DNA of 64,000 bases from Alteromonas mediterranea DE (GTDB lineage Bacteria; Pseudomonadota; Gammaproteobacteria; Enterobacterales; Alteromonadaceae): assembly GCF_000020585.3 (NCBI RefSeq), contig NC_011138.3, forward strand, positions 4,416,938 through 4,480,937, given 5' to 3'. The position numbers and the translations under genes were made by a program. Within the stretch, counting starts at the first letter, position 1. The number at the start of each line of letters is the position of its first letter. Shown here one piece after another: positions 47,326-59,003 of the stretch. A model generated the notes under the pieces. The model made no database searches, was not told the origin of the DNA, and saw only the letters and a program-made list of their open reading frames with translations.

Positions 47326-48867
47326 TTACCAAGTTTGTGTCGCTTTAAAGTTAGTTAAAGCGTCGTTCAACTTAGAGGCAATCTCGTCGTTGTAGTTACC
47401 TGATTCGTTGATAGTCTTCATAAGGTCAGCGTGTTCGCTGTTCATGTAAGAGTGAAGAGCGGCTTCAAAATCTAGGATTTTGTTAAGCTCGATACCCTTA
47501 AGGAAACCTTTTTCTACCGCGAACAGAGATACACCCATGTTAGCAATTGATAGTGGAGCGTATTGCTTCTGCTTCATCAGCTCAGTTACGCGCTCACCGT
47601 GCTCAAGTTGCTCACGAGTGGCATCATCAAGGTCAGAAGCAAACTGCGAGAACGCCGCAAGTTCACGATACTGAGCAAGGGCTAGACGGATACCGCCACC
47701 CAATTTCTTGATGATTTTAGTCTGTGCAGCACCACCAACACGTGATACCGAGATACCAGCGTTAACCGCTGGACGGATACCTGCGTTGAACAAGTCAGTT
47801 TCTAAGAAGATCTGACCATCGGTAATTGAGATTACGTTAGTCGGTACGAATGCCGATACGTCACCAGCTTGCGTTTCGATAATTGGAAGCGCAGTTAGTG
47901 AACCCGTTTTACCTTTCACTTCACCGTTCGTGTAGTTTTCAACGTATTGCTCGTTTACACGTGCAGCACGCTCTAGTAGACGCGAGTGAAGGTAGAATAC
48001 GTCACCTGGGTAGGCTTCACGGCCTGGTGGACGCTTAAGTAGTAGTGAGATTTGACGGTAAGCAACAGCTTGCTTAGACAAATCATCATATACGATTAGC
48101 GCATCTTCACCGCGGTCACGGAAGTATTCACCCATAGTACAACCAGAGTAAGGCGCAAGGTATTGAAGCGCTGCAGACTCAGACGCAGATGCTGCAACCA
48201 CGATAGTGTGGTCAAGTGCACCGTGCTCTTCTAGTTTACGTACTACGTTAGCGATAGTAGACGCTTTCTGACCAACCGCTACGTACACACACTTAATGCC
48301 TGTGCCTTTTTGGTTGATGATAGCGTCAACAGCCATTGCTGTTTTACCACACTGACGGTCACCGATGATAAGCTCACGCTGACCACGACCTACTGGGATC
48401 ATGGCATCAACTGACTTATAACCAGTTTGTACTGGCTGGTCTACCGATTGACGTTCGATTACGCCAGGTGCAATTTTTTCAACTGGCTCGAAACCAGCTG
48501 CGTCGATTGCGCCTTTACCATCAATAGGCTCACCTAGTGTGTTAACAACACGACCAAGAAGTGCGTTACCTACTGGTACTTCAAGAATACGGCCAGTAGA
48601 TTGTACTTTATCGCCTTCTTTTAGGTCCGCATATGGACCCATAACAACTGCACCTACAGAGTCTCGCTCAAGGTTTAGTGCAATTGCGTAACGGCTTCCA
48701 GGAAGCTCAATCATTTCACCTTGCATTACATCTGCAAGGCCATGAATGCGGATAATACCGTCAGTTACTGCGACGATAGTACCTTCATTACGTGCTTCAC
48801 TGCTTACATTGAACTGTTCAATTCTTTTCTTGATCAGTTCAGCAATTTCAGTGGAATTAAGTTGCAT
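47326..48867 (-). CDS. atpA: ATP synthase F1 subunit alpha
   Basis: 513 residues; regulatory nucleotide-binding subunit. The P-loop reads GDRQCGKT where most relatives have GDRQTGKT, a small substitution beside the phosphate loop. The [19 protein letters not shown] and SDLDDATR blocks are intact. Confidence 0.98.
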   Translation of the reverse strand: MQLNSTEIAELIKKRIEQFNVSSEARNEGTIVAVTDGIIRIHGLADVMQGEMIELPGSRYAIALNLERDSVGAVVMGPYADLKEGDKVQSTGRILEVPVGNALLGRVVNTLGEPIDGKGAIDAAGFEPVEKIAPGVIERQSVDQPVQTGYKSVDAMIPVGRGQRELIIGDRQCGKTAMAVDAIINQKGTGIKCVYVAVGQKASTIANVVRKLEEHGALDHTIVVAASASESAALQYLAPYSGCTMGEYFRDRGEDALIVYDDLSKQAVAYRQISLLLKRPPGREAYPGDVFYLHSRLLERAARVNEQYVENYTNGEVKGKTGSLTALPIIETQAGDVSAFVPTNVISITDGQIFLETDLFNAGIRPAVNAGISVSRVGGAAQTKIIKKLGGGIRLALAQYRELAAFSQFASDLDDATREQLEHGERVTELMKQKQYAPLSIANMGVSLFAVEKGFLKGIELNKILDFEAALHSYMNSEHADLMKTINESGNYNDEIASKLNDALTNFKATQTW

Positions 48868-48880
48868 GCTCTTATCCCCG

Positions 48881-49414
48881 TTATGCTTGCAACGCGTCTG
48901 CTAGACGGTTCAATTTCGACTTTACGGAACCATCAATAACTGTATCACCGGCATTTATTACCATTCCAGCGATCAGGGCAGGGTCCACGTTACAATTAAG
49001 CTTCACTTTACGTGCCAAACGTTTTTCCAAAGATGCTACCAACTCAGTTTGTTGGGCATCGGTCAGCGTAGATGCTGAGGTTACGTCCACTTCTATTTCT
49101 TTGTCATAGTCTGCTTTAAACGCATCGAACAAAGTAGAAATTTCAGGCAACGCGGCTAAACGTTTATTCTCAGCCAAAACCTTTACAAGGTTCTGGCCGT
49201 GTTCGTCGAGTTGCTCACCACAAACATTATTAAAAATGTCGGCAAGCGTATCAGCGGCAACCGCACCAGTTAACAACTGGTGCATGTCTTCATTTGCTGC
49301 TACTTCACCTGCGAAGGCGAGCATTTCTTGCCATTTTGCAATGGCATCTTTCTCGACAGCAAAATCGAAAGCGGCTTTCGCATAAGGACGAGCAACAGTA
49401 GTCAATTCAGACAT
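48881..49414 (-). CDS. atpH: ATP synthase F1 subunit delta
   Basis: 177 residues; peripheral-stalk subunit connecting F1 to b2. N-terminal [17 protein letters not shown] and C-terminal [26 protein letters not shown] are the family signatures. Confidence 0.96.
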   Translation of the reverse strand: MSELTTVARPYAKAAFDFAVEKDAIAKWQEMLAFAGEVAANEDMHQLLTGAVAADTLADIFNNVCGEQLDEHGQNLVKVLAENKRLAALPEISTLFDAFKADYDKEIEVDVTSASTLTDAQQTELVASLEKRLARKVKLNCNVDPALIAGMVINAGDTVIDGSVKSKLNRLADALQA

Positions 49415-49429
49415 TGGCTCATCTCCCTA

Positions 49430-49900
49430 TCAAAGCTCAGCGACAAGTTTTTCAACAATGTCGTTTTGCGCGCTTGCGTCGATTTCACGTTGTAAGATTT
49501 GCTGTGCGCCGGCTACTGCTAGTGCAGAAACCTGCTTGCGCAAATCTTCTTTGGCACGATTGCGTTCAGCTTCAATCTCGGCATAACCAGAAGCGATAAT
49601 TTTCTCGCGTTCCGCATGGCCCTTTTGCGTTTCTTCGTCAACCAATTGGTTGGCACGCTTTTTAGCCTGCTCGATAATTTCAGCTGCTTGCGCTTTCGCA
49701 TCTTTCAATTGCTCAGTAGCTTTCGCTTGAGCAAGCTCTAAGTCTTTCTCTGCACGTTCAGAAGCTTCAAGCCCATCGGCAATTTTCTTCTGACGTTCTT
49801 CAATCGCTGCCATTAGTGGAGGCCATACATATTTCATGCAGAACACCACGAACACAGCGAAGGCGATTAATTGACCTATAAAAGTGGCGTTAAAATTCAC
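49430..49900 (-). CDS. atpF: ATP synthase F0 subunit b
   Basis: 156 residues; one N-terminal membrane helix ([23 protein letters not shown]), then a long charged coiled coil. A homodimer forms the peripheral stalk. Confidence 0.96.
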   Translation of the reverse strand: MNFNATFIGQLIAFAVFVVFCMKYVWPPLMAAIEERQKKIADGLEASERAEKDLELAQAKATEQLKDAKAQAAEIIEQAKKRANQLVDEETQKGHAEREKIIASGYAEIEAERNRAKEDLRKQVSALAVAGAQQILQREIDASAQNDIVEKLVAEL

Positions 49901-49945
49901 AATCGCCCCTCCTCTTAAAGTTCGCTAAAAAAGTGTTTAGTAAAA

Positions 49946-50167
<222 letters not shown>

Positions 50168-50267
50168 TTACGTCTCCGATTTAAGTTAAATTTAAAGTTA
50201 ATGTTTAAAAGTCAAACTCTGTAAAAAACGGTGCCAGTATTTCCAGGTTACCAGCACACGTTAATGC

Positions 50268-51104
<837 letters not shown>

Positions 51105-51202
51105 TTAACCCAAGTTGTAAAGTGTAAAAATTTGGTGACTGGTTTCTATGTCTCAATCGGAACGATACGTTATTTTCGTTATCGCAACGCGTTGCGTTGT
51201 CT

Positions 51203-51610
51203 TTATTCTTTCGAACCGTAATGAAACATCGCTAGCCCGTGGCTAGCCGTTGTAATCACAAATGCCACAAAGATTTCTAATGGCGTGGCGTTTAGGCCTT
51301 TAAAAGCAATTACAAATAAAATGATTGTCAGTGCCAGCTTCAATTTTGAGCCTTGGCTAAAACTTCGCGCAACAAGTTGATTTTTGCTCGCTCCTGCATA
51401 CCGAAATGCAAAAGCAGCGAAAACCATATTGGGCAGTATGCTAATCAGTGCACCCGCGCCTGCTGATATGGCTGAATGGTAGCCTGATACAGCACCTGCA
51501 AAAATCGTAACGATAAGGCCCGTTATAACCTGAAAAAGTAGCCCTTTCTTGGCGAGATTTACCCCGCGTTTTGCTAACTTGTTCGTCACGTCTTCTCGCA
51601 GCTTGTTCAC
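51203..51610 (-). CDS. atpI: ATP synthase assembly protein I
   Basis: 135 residues with four membrane helices, GTG start. AtpI helps c-ring assembly or Mg2+ supply. First gene of the atp operon. The gap to parB (51611-51795) holds an inverted repeat TGTCCGG/CCGGACA (51721-51742) without a T run. Confidence 0.88.
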   Translation of the reverse strand: MNKLREDVTNKLAKRGVNLAKKGLLFQVITGLIVTIFAGAVSGYHSAISAGAGALISILPNMVFAAFAFRYAGASKNQLVARSFSQGSKLKLALTIILFVIAFKGLNATPLEIFVAFVITTASHGLAMFHYGSKE

Positions 51611-51795
51611 GTCTTACAAAAAGCGTCAGAAGTATACTGTTTTACCGACATTTTTCAACAGTACATCGCTTTTTGAAAGTTATTCTGAAAATATTCTATT
51701 GCTATAACCGGAAAGGAGAGTGTCCGGTACGCTTTCCGGACAGCGTGTCAATTGCGGGTAGGCAAAGGTTCTAACATTATTCTTATAGTTTTAAA

Positions 51796-52674
51796 CTACT
51801 GAATTTTCGAAATAATTCCGTCAAGTTGTTCTAAATCACTAAAGCTAATGGTGAGCTTACCTTTACCCTTTGCGTTATGGTCGATGCTCACAGGCGTGCC
51901 TAAATTTTCTGAAAGTCTTGTCATAAGGTTTTGAACATCAGGATCAACTTTCTTCTCTGGCTTAGGTTTTGCGGGCTCTAAAAGCTTTTTCACCAGCTTT
52001 TCGGTGTCGCGAACAGTAAGACCTTTGCCAGATACTACTTGCGCCGTCTCAGATTGGGTTTCCCCTTCTAAAGCCAAAAGCGCACGGGCATGACCCATTT
52101 CAATATCGCCATGCTCAACTAACAATTTAACGTCATCGTTCAAATTGTTTAGGCGAAGTAAGTTTGTCACTGTGGTGCGTGATTTACCTACGGCTTCAGC
52201 CACTTCCTGATGCGTGAGGGCAAATTCACTCATCAATCGGTCAAGGGCTTGCGCCTCTTCCATTGCGTTTAAATCTTCGCGCTGGATGTTTTCGATAAGC
52301 GCAATAGCAACCGCAGCTTCGTCGGGCACGTTTTTAACAATGCACGGCACTTCATCAAGCTGAGCAAGTTGAGATGCTCGCCAACGACGTTCACCGGCTA
52401 TAATTTCATAGCGGTGCTCATCAACTTTTCTTACCACAATAGGCTGAATAATGCCTTGTGCACGAATTGAAGAGGCTAACTCCTCTAGTGCATCAGGTGA
52501 CATGTCTTTACGAGGTTGATATTTACCCGGCACTAAGTATTCAATAGGCAGTTTACTCAACTCGCCGTTTGTTGAATTAACCTCGGCGGCATCTTGTTCT
52601 TTTTGAGCAGATGACTGGCTGGTTGCGAGTAGCGCATCTAAACCGCGGCCAAGGCCTCTTTTACGTGCTGACAT
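51796..52674 (-). CDS. parB: chromosome partitioning protein ParB
   Basis: 292 residues. The N-terminal RKRGLGRGLDALL contacts ParA; the CTPase core has PGKYQPRKDM and GERRWRAS; the HTH (ALTHQEVAEAVGKSRTTVTNLLRL) binds parS; the C-terminus dimerises. A candidate parS is at 38660. Confidence 0.97.
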   Translation of the reverse strand: MSARKRGLGRGLDALLATSQSSAQKEQDAAEVNSTNGELSKLPIEYLVPGKYQPRKDMSPDALEELASSIRAQGIIQPIVVRKVDEHRYEIIAGERRWRASQLAQLDEVPCIVKNVPDEAAVAIALIENIQREDLNAMEEAQALDRLMSEFALTHQEVAEAVGKSRTTVTNLLRLNNLNDDVKLLVEHGDIEMGHARALLALEGETQSETAQVVSGKGLTVRDTEKLVKKLLEPAKPKPEKKVDPDVQNLMTRLSENLGTPVSIDHNAKGKGKLTISFSDLEQLDGIISKIQ

Positions 52675-52719
52675 AGTGTCCTCTATGGCATGTGCTGATA
52701 GTGTTCAGCTTATTATCAT

Positions 52720-53514
52720 TTAACTTGCTTTTGCCTGTGCAGGCGTTGTCTTATCCCTGCGGCGCAATATTTCACCCGCCAAGGCCAAGTATGCTTTTGC
52801 GCCTGTAGACGACTTATCATAATACATAGCCGGCGTACCGAAGCTAGGCGCTTCAGCTAAGCGAACGTTACGCGGAATGACCGTGCGATAAACTTGTTCA
52901 CCGAAGTGGCGCTTTAACTGCTCTGAAACGTCATTCGCTAAGCGATTGCGCGGGTCGTACATAGTACGCAATACGCCTTCAATCTTCAATTCAGGATTCA
53001 CTACCGACGCTAATTTTTGAATGGTATCCATCAAGGCGGTAAGACCTTCCAACGCATAGTATTCACATTGCATAGGAACCATCACAGAGTCTGCAGCAGC
53101 AAGCGCATTGACGGTTAACTGGTTAAGCGAAGGAGGACAGTCGATAAAAACAAAATCGTAGTAGTCCATTACAGGCTTTAACGCATTGCGCAAACGAACT
53201 TCACGGGCAAACATTTCCATTAACTTAATTTCTGCTGCGGTCACATCACCGTTTGCAGCTATCAAGTCGTACTTCCCGCTTGTTCCCTTTACAATGACGT
53301 CATCAATCGGCTTTTCTTCAATCAACAACTCAAAGGCCGTAGATTCAACGTCGTATTTATCAACGCCGCTGCCCATGGTCGCATTGCCTTGTGGATCGAG
53401 ATCAATAAGCAACACTTTGCGCTTCGTTGCTGCCATTGACGCTGCCACGTTAACTGCGGTGGTTGTTTTTCCTACACCACCTTTCTGATTCGCGATCGCG
53501 ATTACCTTAGCCAC
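52720..53514 (-). CDS. parA: chromosome partitioning ATPase ParA
   Basis: 264 residues. Deviant Walker A KGGVGKTTTAVN, LLIDLDPQGNAT and FIDCPPSL are all present. It partners with ParB, encoded 45 bases downstream, in origin segregation. Confidence 0.97.
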   Translation of the reverse strand: MAKVIAIANQKGGVGKTTTAVNVAASMAATKRKVLLIDLDPQGNATMGSGVDKYDVESTAFELLIEEKPIDDVIVKGTSGKYDLIAANGDVTAAEIKLMEMFAREVRLRNALKPVMDYYDFVFIDCPPSLNQLTVNALAAADSVMVPMQCEYYALEGLTALMDTIQKLASVVNPELKIEGVLRTMYDPRNRLANDVSEQLKRHFGEQVYRTVIPRNVRLAEAPSFGTPAMYYDKSSTGAKAYLALAGEILRRRDKTTPAQAKAS

Positions 53515-53547
53515 GTTAGATCCTGTTCTGTCTATTCTATTTTTTGG

Positions 53548-54183
53548 CTATTTCTTTTTTAGCCAAACCAGATGTCGTTCGCCTACTAAATTTGGCACAG
53601 TGAGGTTTTCCGTTTTGCTCACATGAAAGTGATCACTCACTTCTTCTATCTCATCTTGCGGAAACTGACCTTTGAGCGCCAAAAATTGTCCTTCTGAATC
53701 TACCAGATGTTGACACCAGTGCAACATATCTTTTAGCGAAGCGAAAGCTCTACTTAACACGATATCGTAAGGCACTTCACCGTTGTGCGCTTCCACCCGG
53801 CTTTGCACGGGTGTAACGTTTTTCAATCCAAGGGTGTGAACACTCTGCGTCATAAAGCGTACACGCTTGCCAAGGGAGTCGAGCAAAGTAAATCGCTTTT
53901 CAGGAAAAGCAATAGCCAATGGCATACCTGGCAGGCCAGGTCCTGTTCCCACATCAATGATGTTGTCACCTTCAAGATGAGGCACTATGGCCAACGAGTC
54001 TAGAATATGTTTCACCATCATCTGTTTAGGATCGCGTACTGAAGTGAGGTTATATGCCTTATTCCATTTATCCATCAGTAAAACATAATCGACTAATTGC
54101 TGTTGTTGCCTTTCGCTTAACTCTAGTGAAAGGGCGTCAAGTCCTTGGACCAAAATGGTGTGCAATTCTTGCTGTATAGTCAT
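53548..54183 (-). CDS. rsmG: 16S rRNA (guanine527-N7)-methyltransferase
   Basis: 211 residues from the ATG at 54183 (a TTG one codon upstream is unlikely). The SAM site is [18 protein letters not shown], with the [10 protein letters not shown] and VLSRAFASL blocks. It methylates G527 of 16S rRNA; loss gives low-level streptomycin resistance. Part of the mnmG-rsmG-parA-parB series. Confidence 0.96.
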   Translation of the reverse strand: MTIQQELHTILVQGLDALSLELSERQQQQLVDYVLLMDKWNKAYNLTSVRDPKQMMVKHILDSLAIVPHLEGDNIIDVGTGPGLPGMPLAIAFPEKRFTLLDSLGKRVRFMTQSVHTLGLKNVTPVQSRVEAHNGEVPYDIVLSRAFASLKDMLHWCQHLVDSEGQFLALKGQFPQDEIEEVSDHFHVSKTENLTVPNLVGERHLVWLKKK

Positions 54184-54359
54184 CAAAAATTCTGTCTAGT
54201 GGATTTGATTATAGGGTGTTGCTTTACGCAGGCCCAAAACAGATTGGGAAGAGTGAAAGCGCCTAGTATTTCTATATATCGTTTTCTATAGTGCAATGAT
54301 ACGCGAATAAATCGGAAATACTAAGCGCTCGTAGTCGTCTATTGATGCAAGCGCGTGTT

Positions 54360-56261
54360 TTACGCGCTAATTTTGTCTTGTTTACGCAACATGCCGTGCT
54401 TTTTAAGGTAAACCAGCAATAACGAGATGGCCGCAGGCGTAATGCCAGAAATACGAGATGCTTTGCCGATAGTTTCTGGACGCGCTTCCGTAAGTTTAGC
54501 TACCACCTCATTTGACAAGCCAGAAATTTTGCTAAAGTCCATATCAATCGGTAGCAACGTATTCTCATGCCGTTGGGTTTTCGCGATTTCGTCCATTTGG
54601 CGGGCAATATAACCGGCGTACTTAATTTGAATTTCTACCTGCTCGGCGGCAATGGGATCGTCAATGCCCGGACCCACGCTTTCAATTTTCATTAATTGGC
54701 TATAGGTCATTTCAGGGCGTCGAATCAATTCTTCCAGCGAATGTTCACGGCTTACCGGATTTTTCAGCATGGTATTGAGTTGAGGCGTTGCTGCGTGATC
54801 AGGATGGATCCACTGACCACGTAAACGCTGAAGCTCTGTTTCTACCGCTTCCATTTTATCGTTGTACTTCGCCCAACGCGCATCATCAACAAGACCGATT
54901 TCTCGACCCATCGCAGTTAAACGGCTGTCGGCGTTATCTTCGCGAAGTAGCAGTCGGTATTCTGCGCGGCTCGTAAACATACGATAGGGTTCTTTGGTTC
55001 CCATTGTCGCTAAGTCGTCAATCAGTACGCCCATATAAGCCTGATCGCGACGTAAGATAAACGGGTCTTTTTGTTGCACTTGAAGTGCAGCGTTCGCGCC
55101 AGCCACTAGTCCTTGTGCACCGGCTTCTTCATAGCCAGTGGTACCGTTAATTTGCCCAGCAAAGAAGAGACCTTGAATAAATTTGGTTTCCAGGGTCTGT
55201 TTCAAATCACGCGGATCAAAGAAATCATATTCAATGGCATAACCCGGACGAACGATATGTGCGTTTTCAAACCCTTTGATCGAGCGGACAAGGTTCATCT
55301 GTACGTCAAATGGTAGACTGGTTGAAATTCCGTTCGGATAAACTTCAATGCTGTTTAAGCCTTCTGGCTCAACAAAAATTTGATGCGATGTCTTGTCTGC
55401 AAAACGGGTGATCTTATCTTCGATACTCGGGCAATAGCGCGGGCCAATCCCCTCGATCACGCCGGTAAACATTGGAGAGCGATCTAGGCCGCCGCGAATA
55501 ATATCGTGGGTCTTTTCGTTAGTGTGGGTAATGTAACACGGGATCTGTGTAGGGTGCATGGCTCTATCACCCATAAACGAGAATACCGGTGTTGGACTGT
55601 CACCAGGCTGAGGCTGCATTACAGAAAAATCTAAAGAGCGTGCATCCAGTCTTGCTGGTGTCCCGGTTTTTAATCGGTCAACACGAAACGGAAGGGCACG
55701 TAGTCTATCAGCAAGCGCAATAGACGGTGGATCGCCCGCACGACCACCGCGATAATTTTCAAGGCCGATGTGTATGGTCCCGCCAAGGAACGTACCCACG
55801 GTTAATACCACAGACTTGGCTTTAAACTTCAAGCCCATTTGGGTAACCACACCGCATACGCGATCGTTTTCTACAATGAGATCGTCGACACTTTGCTGAA
55901 ATAACGTTAGGTTTTCTTGATTTTCTACAATGTCACGAATGGCATTTTTGTACAAAGTCCTATCTGCTTGTGCACGTGTAGCGCGAACAGCAGGTCCTTT
56001 TGAAGAGTTTAGTGTTCTAAACTGAATACCGCCTTTATCGATAGCTAGCGCCATTGCGCCACCTAATGCATCGATCTCTTTAACCAAATGACCTTTGCCG
56101 ATCCCACCGATAGCTGGGTTACATGACATTTGGCCAATCGTTTCAATATTGTGAGTTAGCAAAAGTGTATTTGCACCCATGCGTGCAGCCGCAAGCGCTG
56201 CCTCTGTACCCGCATGTCCACCACCTACAACGATGACATCAAATGCTTCAGTATAAAACAT
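54360..56261 (-). CDS. mnmG: tRNA uridine-5-carboxymethylaminomethyl modification enzyme MnmG
   Basis: 633 residues. FAD motif [30 protein letters not shown] and [12 protein letters not shown] are present. With MnmE it installs cmnm5 groups at U34 of certain tRNAs. It is transcribed away from oriC, which lies directly upstream, as in enterobacteria. Confidence 0.98.
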   Translation of the reverse strand: MFYTEAFDVIVVGGGHAGTEAALAAARMGANTLLLTHNIETIGQMSCNPAIGGIGKGHLVKEIDALGGAMALAIDKGGIQFRTLNSSKGPAVRATRAQADRTLYKNAIRDIVENQENLTLFQQSVDDLIVENDRVCGVVTQMGLKFKAKSVVLTVGTFLGGTIHIGLENYRGGRAGDPPSIALADRLRALPFRVDRLKTGTPARLDARSLDFSVMQPQPGDSPTPVFSFMGDRAMHPTQIPCYITHTNEKTHDIIRGGLDRSPMFTGVIEGIGPRYCPSIEDKITRFADKTSHQIFVEPEGLNSIEVYPNGISTSLPFDVQMNLVRSIKGFENAHIVRPGYAIEYDFFDPRDLKQTLETKFIQGLFFAGQINGTTGYEEAGAQGLVAGANAALQVQQKDPFILRRDQAYMGVLIDDLATMGTKEPYRMFTSRAEYRLLLREDNADSRLTAMGREIGLVDDARWAKYNDKMEAVETELQRLRGQWIHPDHAATPQLNTMLKNPVSREHSLEELIRRPEMTYSQLMKIESVGPGIDDPIAAEQVEIQIKYAGYIARQMDEIAKTQRHENTLLPIDMDFSKISGLSNEVVAKLTEARPETIGKASRISGITPAAISLLLVYLKKHGMLRKQDKISA

Positions 56262-56339
56262 GGATAAACCTCACTATTAACGTACGACAAGCCTATTAAA
56301 ATCTAACTTTTTTCTAAGCACAGTCTGCCGAAAAAAGGG

Positions 56340-56850
56340 CGCGTATTTTATCTGACTTATTGAATAAAGAAAATGATTAAATTTTCCTCAAAACCTGTTT
56401 TTAAAGAAGTGTGATCGAATAATAAGATCTTAAGATCTCTTTTAGATCTGTTTATTTTTACTTTTATTAGGATCGACAAGATCTGTGGGTAACCGATCAA
56501 AGGAGATAAAGATCATCAAGTTACGCGATCAACAACATTGGGAAACACAGATCCATAACCCCTATTCAAACTTGTGTATAAATACCCTTTTTATCCACAC
56601 CCCATTTCTTTTTAAAAGTTATTCTTTTTTGGATCAAAGCTTATACACAGTGGTTTGTAGGATCCTATCCACAGGCGTGATCAAGATGTGATCCAACTGG
56701 GGATAAAATGTTTGCTAATTATGTTTATAGATCAAAAGATCGTGTAGTGACGTGGCTTATAGGTCGATCTTATTGTGGAGGAGATCTTTTACTAATCCTG
56801 TGATTAGATCGCATGATCGTCATTTTCACTTCGCAATCAATATTTCGATC
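56340..56850. other. oriC: chromosomal replication origin oriC
   Basis: Between mnmG and the dnaC-like gene. 21 GATC sites in 56412-56850 (about two expected by chance). DnaA boxes: TTATCCACA 56591, TTATACACA 56641, TGTGTATAA 56573, CTATCCACA 56665, and near matches TGTGGGTAA 56484 and TGGGGATAA 56698. The left part (56340-56470) is AT-rich with GATC-starting 13-mer-like repeats, as in the unwinding region of E. coli oriC. The order of AT-rich side, boxes and GATCs follows the enterobacterial layout. Confidence 0.95.
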
Positions 56851-56913
56851 GGCGATGTCATTCGTCGCATTTGACTGACAAAAACGTATTACCTATCGGC
56901 TCAAACAATAAAA

Positions 56914-56945
56914 AAGGGCAGTGAAGAAACGCTTTCACTGCCCTT
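56914..56945 (-). terminator. terminator shielding oriC from the dnaC-like operon
   Basis: AAGGGCAGTGAA and TTCACTGCCCTT form a 12-bp perfect stem; on the minus strand a T run follows. It stops leftward transcripts of the dnaT/dnaC-like genes before the origin. Confidence 0.9.
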
Positions 56946-56981
56946 AAATCAATCGTTTTTTTACTCAATACACGCTTTACA

Positions 56982-57809
56982 TTATCGAACCTGATTAGGT
57001 TGATAACGCGGCTGTGCAACTGAGCCCTGCATGTCTTCTTGCTCAATAGTCAGTCCTTCACGACGACTCGGGCCTTGGAAGCGAACTTTGTAGGTATCGT
57101 ACTCTTTTATCGATTCAAAACAGTAGCGTCCCAGTGCGTTTTCTAGCTCAGCTAAATTGTGGTTGGTGATCAAGATACAGTTTTTTTTGCTTACCAAACG
57201 TTGCCTAAGTAGATTGCCAAACCAGCTTTGCGCGTTTTTCTTTAGCGCTGATTCGTTAACACACACCTCGTCTAATATCAGAAGATCCACGTCTAATAGT
57301 TCTTGATTGATCTCTCTAAACCGCTGACTCGCGTTGTCAGTGGCAGAAAAGTCAAAAGAGAAATTACGCATTTCCAGTAGTGTTGATAACTGACGATAGA
57401 GCACTGAGATTTCGTATTGCTCAATAAGTTGGTGTGCTATTGCACCGGCAATATGTGACTTGCCACGCCCATAGTCGCCGTAAAATATCATCATGTGCGA
57501 GCCGCTTTGTCGCCAAGCAGCGTCGTCATGAGCTGCAATGAAAGATTGTGCGATAGAAACCGCTTCTATCACATCATCGCTATCTTCAACTAAGTTGGCA
57601 AACGTCCATTTAGGATTTAGATCTGAACGGCCGTGTATGGCCTCTACACGCGCTTTCTTGCTGCGCTGCTGTAGTTGCGACACTTCTTCATTGGCTTTGA
57701 CTTCATACTGCTTACGCAGCGTTTTGTAGTCGATATACTCACCATTGGGATCGACATCTTTTTTGAGCGCTTTCGCTAAATTGGCAATTTTGTCGGTTAT
57801 ACGGTCCAT
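56982..57809 (-). CDS. DnaC-like helicase-loader AAA+ ATPase
   Basis: 275 residues. A coiled N-terminal region (1-80) with RSKKAR precedes an AAA+ core: Walker A YGDYGRGKSH, Walker B LLILDEVCVNES, sensor I ILITNHN and the LGRYCFESI region. It is similar in plan to DnaC, which loads the replicative helicase. Its position, with a DnaT-like gene 6 bases upstream and the origin directly downstream, supports a primosome role. The symbol is withheld because family identity rests on pattern only. Confidence 0.8.
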   Translation of the reverse strand: MDRITDKIANLAKALKKDVDPNGEYIDYKTLRKQYEVKANEEVSQLQQRSKKARVEAIHGRSDLNPKWTFANLVEDSDDVIEAVSIAQSFIAAHDDAAWRQSGSHMMIFYGDYGRGKSHIAGAIAHQLIEQYEISVLYRQLSTLLEMRNFSFDFSATDNASQRFREINQELLDVDLLILDEVCVNESALKKNAQSWFGNLLRQRLVSKKNCILITNHNLAELENALGRYCFESIKEYDTYKVRFQGPSRREGLTIEQEDMQGSVAQPRYQPNQVR

Positions 57810-57815
57810 AACGAT

Positions 57816-58484
57816 TTAACTCTTCTTAGTTGTGGCATACTTTTCCACCAGCTTTCTTGCATTATCATCTGCTTCAATGCCGGCTGCAACTTTCACTTGT
57901 TGTGTTCCCACCACTTTTGTAGGAGCGTAGCCAGACGCTAAGCGCTTGCGTTTGATATTGTTAGCAAATTTTTGTGTCCACTGAAATTCACTGAATACTG
58001 AGCTTGGCCGACCTAGCCAATAGGCGATAAATTCACCCACTTCGTTGTCATCATAGGTTTTATCTATAATGCCTAATAGTGAGGCCATTTCTTCAAATAG
58101 GGCTTTATTTGGGGCCCAGGTAGCTGTCATCGCACTGTGTCTAGCGTGCAGTTGATCAAAGTCTGACTGGGCTTCGCTTAGAAGCGGTAGAAGGAGTGTT
58201 TTACCATTAATGGTGTGCTCTAGATCTAACGCTAAGGGCAGGGCAACCAACCCCACTTGTTCTAATTGCTTTACCAGGCTGTTGATCTGACGGCCTCGCT
58301 GATACGGCTCGTCTTTGCTATCCCCATTAAGTAAATTTAGCAGATGTTTATAATCAATAGGGGCTGACGATGTGGTAGCGGTGTTAGCACCTACGCGAAG
58401 CCCAAGCAAATACAACACGCGGCAGTCATTAGAAATCGGGCATTGCAAAGCGGCAAGTTCTGCTTGGGTGAGGTTGCTATTCAT
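57816..58484 (-). CDS. DnaT-like primosomal protein
   Basis: 222 residues. The C-terminal region (about 140-205: TATWAPNKALFEEMASLLGI, FIAYWLGRPSSVFSEFQWTQKFANNIKR) fits the DnaT ssDNA-binding domain; the N-terminal half is a winged-helix-like replication domain (NSLVKQLEQVGLVALPLALD). It probably works with the DnaC-like protein in restart or loading. Confidence 0.75.
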   Translation of the reverse strand: MNSNLTQAELAALQCPISNDCRVLYLLGLRVGANTATTSSAPIDYKHLLNLLNGDSKDEPYQRGRQINSLVKQLEQVGLVALPLALDLEHTINGKTLLLPLLSEAQSDFDQLHARHSAMTATWAPNKALFEEMASLLGIIDKTYDDNEVGEFIAYWLGRPSSVFSEFQWTQKFANNIKRKRLASGYAPTKVVGTQQVKVAAGIEADDNARKLVEKYATTKKS

Positions 58485-58511
58485 TGCGTCAGCTCCTTAG
58501 TATAAAGGCGA

Positions 58512-58949
58512 TTAGGCGCTTGCTAACTTATCGTCAAACCACTCTACGGCTGCATCTTCTGGAATGGGGTGCTCAAGTACATCAATGTAGAGTGCATCGG
58601 TGATTAGCGTACCGCCTGCATCAACGATGTGCTTTTCCATTTCCTTTGCGCCAAAGCAGAAAGTGTCGTAGCTGGTATCACCTAGTCCAATAACATAGGC
58701 CTGTACCGTGCTTAAGTCTGCGCTTTCAAGCTGCTTGGCAAAGGGCTGGATATTGTCAGGTAGCTCGCCTGCGCCGTGGGTAGACGTACATACAACCCAT
58801 ATTGATGCGGTATTGATGTTATCTAAATTCGGTTCAGCGTGAATAGTATGTGTATGCCCACTTGCATCAAGCTTCTCAGCAATAGCATCTGCCACATATT
58901 CAGAGGCACCTAACATGGTGCCGACAATTATTTCGAAGTGCTTACTCAT
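58512..58949 (-). CDS. mioC: flavodoxin MioC
   Basis: 145 residues; FMN-binding loops VGTMLGASEYVAD, VCTSTHGAGELPDNIQPF and GLGDTSYDTFCFGAK. MioC is a short-chain flavodoxin. It is transcribed towards the origin as in E. coli, but here two primosome-like genes lie between it and oriC. Confidence 0.93.
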   Translation of the reverse strand: MSKHFEIIVGTMLGASEYVADAIAEKLDASGHTHTIHAEPNLDNINTASIWVVCTSTHGAGELPDNIQPFAKQLESADLSTVQAYVIGLGDTSYDTFCFGAKEMEKHIVDAGGTLITDALYIDVLEHPIPEDAAVEWFDDKLASA

Positions 58950-59003
58950 TTATGGGGGGCTTCTCTGTTATCTATTGTACATCTAGCGGCCGCGCCGCCT
59001 ACA

